From contig DAHU01000077.1 of assembly GCA_002495945.1 (NCBI GenBank), positions 2,674-9,694 of the forward strand: a DNA stretch of 7,021 nucleotides, read 5' to 3'. The stretch is from Euryarchaeota archaeon UBA13 (GTDB lineage: Archaea > Thermoplasmatota > Poseidoniia > Poseidoniales > Poseidoniaceae). This document shows positions 6,346 through 7,021 of this stretch, in pieces. How positions within the stretch are numbered: the stretch's first letter is position 1; every line of letters starts with the position of its first letter. The notes below the pieces were generated by a model. The model saw only the letters and a program-made list of their open reading frames with translations, did no database searches and was not told the DNA's origin. The position numbers were made by a program, and so were the translations under genes.

Positions 6346-7021
6346 TTACTTATTTTGGTTAATCCTTGAAAGTAAACCCGTAGGTGACAAATCGACACCA
6401 AGTTCTTCTTCAACAACATCACTACTAAAACTCGAATCAGAATTACTGGTGTCTATTGGTTCATTATGCATAGTTCTCAAGACAATTAGCAGTACCAAAA
6501 TCATGATTATTAAACCCAGTAAACCAGCCGCAATCAGAGTTATTGAGACTGAAAATCCATCCTCATCTTGTGTTTCATCTACAATAATGCTGATCGTGGA
6601 ATTAAAGTCAATTATGGTGTACTGTACAACTTCTGAAGTGAACTCTGCATCAAATATTGCCACCCTTACCTCGACCAATTGACTTCGGTTAACCGGCACT
6701 TCAAGCATTGTCACACATTCTTTTGATTTACCAGATTCATCGATAATACATGATGGTTGTAGATTTTCTTGAGCAACGCCATCGAGTGAAATCTCTAATC
6801 CATGGTCTGTAGCACCATCATTATCAAATACAGAGTAAGCAAGTGTTGCAGCAGTTTCATCAATTATGTTGACATTCATCAGATTTAGTGCTGGTATATC
6901 AGGTACACTTACTACCTCGATATTTAACATCCGTGATATCATAGAATTGCCGTCAGAAACATTGAGCCATGCGTTGTTTGTCGTACCAAAGTAGTCATTT
7001 GGCGGTGAGATTAGAAGTTGT
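6346..7021 (-). CDS. C-terminal part of a membrane-anchored extracellular protein with Ig/cadherin-like repeats (5' end outside window)
   Basis: The frame is open from the right edge to a TAA at 6348-6346, giving 224 visible residues. The first visible segment, SPPNDYFGTTNNAWLNVSDG (about 6949-7008), matches the pattern P..DYFGT....NVSDGN that ends a cadherin-like or tandem-95-type Ig repeat, so more repeats probably precede it. Next comes a beta-rich domain of about 90 residues containing two cysteines 11 apart (within PSCIIDE and SKECV), which could form a disulfide. It is followed by a short acidic linker (DETQDEDG), one membrane helix (about 6475-6543, LIAAGLLGLIIMILVLLIVL), then a basic residue and a 42-residue Ser/Asp/Glu-rich cytoplasmic tail. 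An internal ATG at 6942 falls after the repeat motif and is not the true start. The topology (outside N terminus, single anchor, inside C terminus) is inferred. Possible roles are cell-surface adhesion or substrate binding; no enzyme domain is visible. Confidence 0.8.
   Translation of the reverse strand, partial: QLLISPPNDYFGTTNNAWLNVSDGNSMISRMLNIEVVSVPDIPALNLMNVNIIDETAATLAYSVFDNDGATDHGLEISLDGVAQENLQPSCIIDESGKSKECVTMLEVPVNRSQLVEVRVAIFDAEFTSEVVQYTIIDFNSTISIIVDETQDEDGFSVSITLIAAGLLGLIIMILVLLIVLRTMHNEPIDTSNSDSSFSSDVVEEELGVDLSPTGLLSRINQNK
6475..6543 (-). other. Transmembrane helix of the surface protein
   Basis: About 23 uninterrupted hydrophobic or small residues (ITLIAAGLLGLIIMILVLLI and onward) end at Arg-Thr-Met, giving a positive charge on the C-terminal side. 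This places the tail in the cytoplasm. The helix sits about 40 residues before the C terminus, so it is an ordinary anchor and not a PGF-CTERM-like processed signal. Confidence 0.85.

Noticed and set aside
6346..6360. U-rich terminator for the carboxylase operon (TTTT at 6353-6356)
   Set aside because: Four T residues inside the opposing coding sequence are expected by chance.
6349..6543. PGF-CTERM-like archaeosortase signal at the end of the surface protein
   Set aside because: No PGF-type motif precedes the helix, and a 42-residue tail follows it, whereas such signals end just after the helix with a short basic stretch.
6302..6682. Rightward reading frame opposite the surface-protein gene
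   Set aside because: It is serine/threonine-rich low-quality sequence without family features. The leftward frame has a coherent membrane anchor and Ig-like domain and stays open to the window edge.
1..7021. Defence system, mobile element, CRISPR array or biosynthetic cassette
   Set aside because: All frames are explained by a tRNA, a transporter pair, gatD, a carboxylase subunit and a surface protein. No integrase, transposase, terminal repeats or spaced repeats were seen.

Overview
The window looks like chromosomal DNA from an archaeon. Three things point there: gatD, a subunit found in the archaeal route to Gln-tRNA(Gln); a tRNA gene with a canonical position 37/38 intron flanked by a bulge-helix-bulge fold; and a TATA-type promoter element ahead of the first protein gene. 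Moderate GC, compact genes and a surface protein with tandem Ig/cadherin-like domains would suit a marine planktonic euryarchaeon such as Marine Group II (Poseidoniales). That assignment is inference, since no 16S or marker tree is available here.

Layout. Positions 5-132 hold an elongator tRNA-Met(CAU) with a 52-nt intron and an encoded CCA end. After a short spacer with a TATA-like element, four genes run rightward almost without gaps. They are a MacB/LolD-type ABC ATPase (241-921), its large FtsX-type permease (946-3387), gatD (3384-4778, overlapping the permease stop by 4 nt) and a biotin-dependent acyl-CoA carboxylase carboxyltransferase subunit (4783-6345). The stop codon of the carboxylase gene directly abuts the stop codon of a leftward gene (6346 to beyond 7021). 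That gene encodes the C-terminal part of a membrane-anchored extracellular protein and is cut by the window edge.

How the genes fit together. The ATPase and permease form one tripartite-type (type VII) ABC system, in which cytoplasmic ATP hydrolysis drives movement of the permease's extracytoplasmic domains. GatD supplies ammonia to the GatE partner for transamidation of Glu-tRNA(Gln); gatE is not in the window. The carboxyltransferase needs a biotin carboxylase and a biotin carrier protein, also not in the window. Spacing strongly suggests co-transcription, but no pathway obviously links the four products, so this is best read as a housekeeping operon of mixed content.

I see no mobile element, CRISPR array, phage gene or clear defence or biosynthetic cassette. 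The most useful leads are the substrate-specificity and oxyanion-loop substitutions in the carboxyltransferase, the zero-gap convergent gene pair, the intron architecture of the tRNA, and the truncated surface protein.
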